Shown: one piece after another, positions 62,166 through 64,000 of the stretch | How positions within the stretch are numbered: position 1 is the first letter of the stretch | How the letters are laid out: each line of letters begins with the position of its first letter | Assembly: GCA_946500615.1 (NCBI GenBank) | Contig: CAMMWP010000005.1 | Coordinates: forward strand, 1-64,000 | Reading direction: 5' to 3' | DNA from: an uncultured Clostridium sp. | Lineage (GTDB): Bacteria; Bacillota; Clostridia; TANB77; CAG-508 | Length of the DNA stretch: 64,000 nucleotides | Position numbers and translations under genes: made by a program | Notes under the pieces: generated by a model | Database searches by the model: none | The model's input: the letters and a program-made list of their open reading frames with translations, nothing else | Told to the model about the DNA's origin: nothing

Positions 62166-63371
62166 TTATAAAGACAATTCTTCTGTTTCTTTTTCTAATT
62201 CATATTTAATTTGTTTTTCTGGATTAATAAAAGTATTAGTTTCTTTTTGAAAATCTCTAATAAGTGCATCTTCTTCACTAATGGCAAACTTTTTACAAAT
62301 CCAATGTATAAATTTTTCAAGAGTTTCTATAAATTTATTTATAATTTTGTTTAAGTAGATATTTTCTTTCAATAAATCATTATATTTTTTATTAAAATTT
62401 TGTTCTAATTCCTCAACTTTAATATTATAATCATTTTTAAGTTGTTGAGTTTGTTTTTTATAATTTTTTTCTAATTTAATATAGTTTTGTTCTAAATTAG
62501 ATTGTTCTTGTAAAATTGTTTGTTTTTCGTTTTCAAATTTTTCAGCCTTATTAACGAGATTAACTTGTTTTTCTAGTTCAAGATGTAATTTTTTATTATC
62601 ATTATATAGCTGTTTAATAAGTTGGTCTTTTGGTTCAATTATTTCTTTTTGTATTTTTTCATCTCTTTTTACTGTTAATTTTCCAAAATCTTTAATATTA
62701 GGAACACTAGGTAATTCGATTTTAATATCTTCTAAAGTTTTTTTAGTTTTTTCATAATTAGTAATTTCTTTATAATCTTTTACAGATAAATGTTCTTTTA
62801 AAGATGATTTTCCTCTTTCTAAATTAAAGTTATTTTGGGTAATATACGAATAAAAAGCATTTTGTAATTGAAAGTAACTATCTTTTTCTTTCCAAAATTC
62901 ACTACAAGCGACTTTATCAATGGCATTTCCTTTTTTATCAGTAGTATGAACAACAGGAATGAAAATTAAATGTAAATGTGGTGTTTCTTTATCCATATGT
63001 ACATTGGCAGATAGAATGTATTGTTCTCCTAAGTTTTTATATTCACATACAAATTTATAGGCTGTTTCAAAATATCTTTTAGTTTCTTTTTCTCCAATAG
63101 ATTCAAAAAATTCTTTATCTGATGTAATTATGTATTCACAAACAATATTACTGACGGTTTTTATTTGTCCTTTAAGATTATATTTTTCTTTTATTTTATC
63201 AAATTCTTTTTCATAACTATATTGAGGAGATTTAAGAGAATAATTTAGATATGTTTTGCTTTTATCTATGTTTTTATTAGAATAATTTTTATTTCTTCTT
63301 TCATTATGGTGATATATTCCTTTTAAATTGTCTCTTTTATATTTTTCGTTTCTTATTATTGCATAACTCAT
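62166..63371 (-). CDS. MobV/Pre-family relaxase
   Basis: 401 residues. The N-terminus SYAIIRNEKYKRDNLKGIY and the HUH-like metal motif in NVHMDKETPHLHLIFIP are typical of pMV158-type Mob/Pre proteins, which nick oriT and stay bound to the 5' end. A long coiled coil of about 170 residues follows, then an acidic tail. The frame is open from 63407, but AGGAGGTCTTTATTT makes ATG 63371 the start. The matching oriT is 75 nt upstream. Confidence 0.92.
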   Translation of the reverse strand: MSYAIIRNEKYKRDNLKGIYHHNERRNKNYSNKNIDKSKTYLNYSLKSPQYSYEKEFDKIKEKYNLKGQIKTVSNIVCEYIITSDKEFFESIGEKETKRYFETAYKFVCEYKNLGEQYILSANVHMDKETPHLHLIFIPVVHTTDKKGNAIDKVACSEFWKEKDSYFQLQNAFYSYITQNNFNLERGKSSLKEHLSVKDYKEITNYEKTKKTLEDIKIELPSVPNIKDFGKLTVKRDEKIQKEIIEPKDQLIKQLYNDNKKLHLELEKQVNLVNKAEKFENEKQTILQEQSNLEQNYIKLEKNYKKQTQQLKNDYNIKVEELEQNFNKKYNDLLKENIYLNKIINKFIETLEKFIHWICKKFAISEEDALIRDFQKETNTFINPEKQIKYELEKETEELSL

Positions 63372-63444
63372 AAATAAAGACCTCCTAAATTGATTTTGAA
63401 AAGACATAGATATTAAAGCTGTTTATTGTGATTTTCAATTGTCT

Positions 63445-63492
63445 TGTAACACACTACAACACTTTTTTGCTGTTAGCCAAAAGTGTCAGTGT
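63445..63492 (-). other. oriT of the MobV type
   Basis: On the minus strand TAGTGTGTTA (63456-63447) is identical to the pMV158 nick region, with the nick expected between the G at 63450 and the T at 63449. It is preceded by the inverted repeat ACACTTTT / AAAAGTGT (63486-63479 and 63466-63459), as in MobV origins. Confidence 0.8.
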
Positions 63493-64000
63493 GGCAGGGA
63501 AAAATTTTTTCCCTACAACCCTTTGCATAAAAAATACACTAAGTGAATTTTTTATGTTTTCAATAAATTGCAAAATGTAAGTTTATTGAAAAAAAGAGCC
63601 AAGAAAAACATTTTACTAATTTTTTCTTAGGCCTTATGAAACCTAGCTCGGTTTCAAACTTCCACGCGTACTGACAAAAAATTTATATAGTCATATAAAC
63701 TTTTTGTCAGTTTAAGCAAGGGAAATTGACATCCAATATCAGCGATACGCCAACATTGGACATCAATTTCGCACAGAAATAACTGTACTACAATATTTTA
63801 AATTAGATATTTGTTAAAATATAAAAAATTATATATATTTTTTATATTAAATTTTAATGACTAGAAACCAGAGGGAGGGAGCATGAGAGAAATAGGTGCA
63901 ATAATCCCATAGTGCGAAAAAAGGATTAGTACACCTAATATTTTAGAAACCGTCAGTTGGCCGCTTTCGGTCATAGGTAGTCTAGTATGTAGTAAAACTA
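63493..64000. other. Non-coding right edge of the window with a series of hairpins
   Basis: No gene of more than a few codons. Hairpins: AGGGAAAAA/TTTTTTCCCT (63497-63515), GAAACC/GGTTTC (63637-63655), a long one beginning CTGACAAAAA and ending TTTTTGTCAG (63670-63710), GAAATTGACATCCAAT/ATTGGACATCAATTTC (63721-63769), and AGGTGCAATAATCC/GGATTAGTACACCT (63896-63933). A GGAGGGAGC precedes an 8-codon ORF (ATG 63882). The set may hold a replication origin or leader of a gene to the right. Confidence 0.4.

Larger units (their letters stand above)
52565..64000. mobile_element. Integrative mobilizable island at tRNA-Leu (right end outside the window)
   Basis: Left-end integration module on the minus strand (tyrosine integrase, excisionase, HTH protein, XRE repressor), a plus-strand cargo operon (MetRS, PLP decarboxylase, fusion protein, radical SAM, GNAT), then a MobV relaxase with a pMV158-like oriT. 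No second copy of the tRNA 3' end is seen by 64,000, so attR lies beyond. Lack of a coupling protein or type IV secretion gene in view suggests an IME that needs a helper, unless these lie further right. Confidence 0.8.

Overview
The window is AT-rich DNA (roughly 30% GC by eye) with Gram-positive ribosome-binding sites, TTGACA/TATAAT-type promoters and a spoVS gene. It also carries a CpsBCD-type tyrosine kinase/phosphatase module, CarD, Rel and ferrous-iron transport genes. This fits a spore-forming Firmicute of the class Clostridia, probably an uncultured gut-type lineage (inference). There is no rRNA and no CRISPR array; the one tRNA is tRNA-Leu(UAA).

Layout. (1) 0.7-18.9 kb is a surface-polysaccharide region: an LCP ligase, VanZ-like protein, initiating sugar transferase, four GT or GT-like proteins, a frameshifted acyltransferase, a Wzy-like polymerase, a pyruvyl transferase, a Wzx flippase, an unusual MenD-like ThDP enzyme with a decayed paralogue and an SDR, then CpsC/CpsD/CpsB regulators. 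(2) 19-22.5 kb holds glmM, a small membrane protein, asd and feoA. (3) feoB is cut in two by a 4.9 kb serine-recombinase element (about 23.85-28.78 kb) flanked by a 15 bp direct repeat. Precise excision restores FeoB in frame. The element carries the recombinase, a RepA_N remnant, a MazF/PemK-like toxin, two tandem structured small-RNA-like units, and a nucleotidyltransferase/P-loop kinase pair. (4) 29.8-52.3 kb is mostly chromosomal housekeeping: plsC, recJ, rel, hisS, trxB/trxA, a PBP, ymdB, spoVS, dut and carD, sprinkled with long perfect palindromes and three small, GC-richer orphan genes. (5) From tRNA-Leu (52.5 kb) to the window end lies an integrative mobilizable island. It has a tyrosine integrase, excisionase, HTH proteins and an XRE repressor, then a cargo operon, a MobV relaxase and a pMV158-like oriT. 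The right end is outside the window.

The most striking systems are two. The first is the island cargo: a second-type methionyl-tRNA synthetase, a PLP group II decarboxylase, a Pol-beta-type nucleotidyltransferase fused to an aminotransferase, a radical SAM enzyme and a GNAT acetyltransferase, with a 14 bp inverted-repeat operator next to the repressor. I infer a small-molecule pathway with a self-protecting MetRS. The second is the feoB element: its attP lies inside the 3' end of its own recombinase gene, so integration replaces the recombinase C-terminus, and its toxin gene is followed by two small-RNA units whose stems differ at nearly every position yet stay paired.

Several genes look broken: the acyltransferase, a patatin lipase, an HEPVH putative metallopeptidase, RepA_N and the recombinase N-terminus. 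All evidence here is from reading the sequence; no database search was run.
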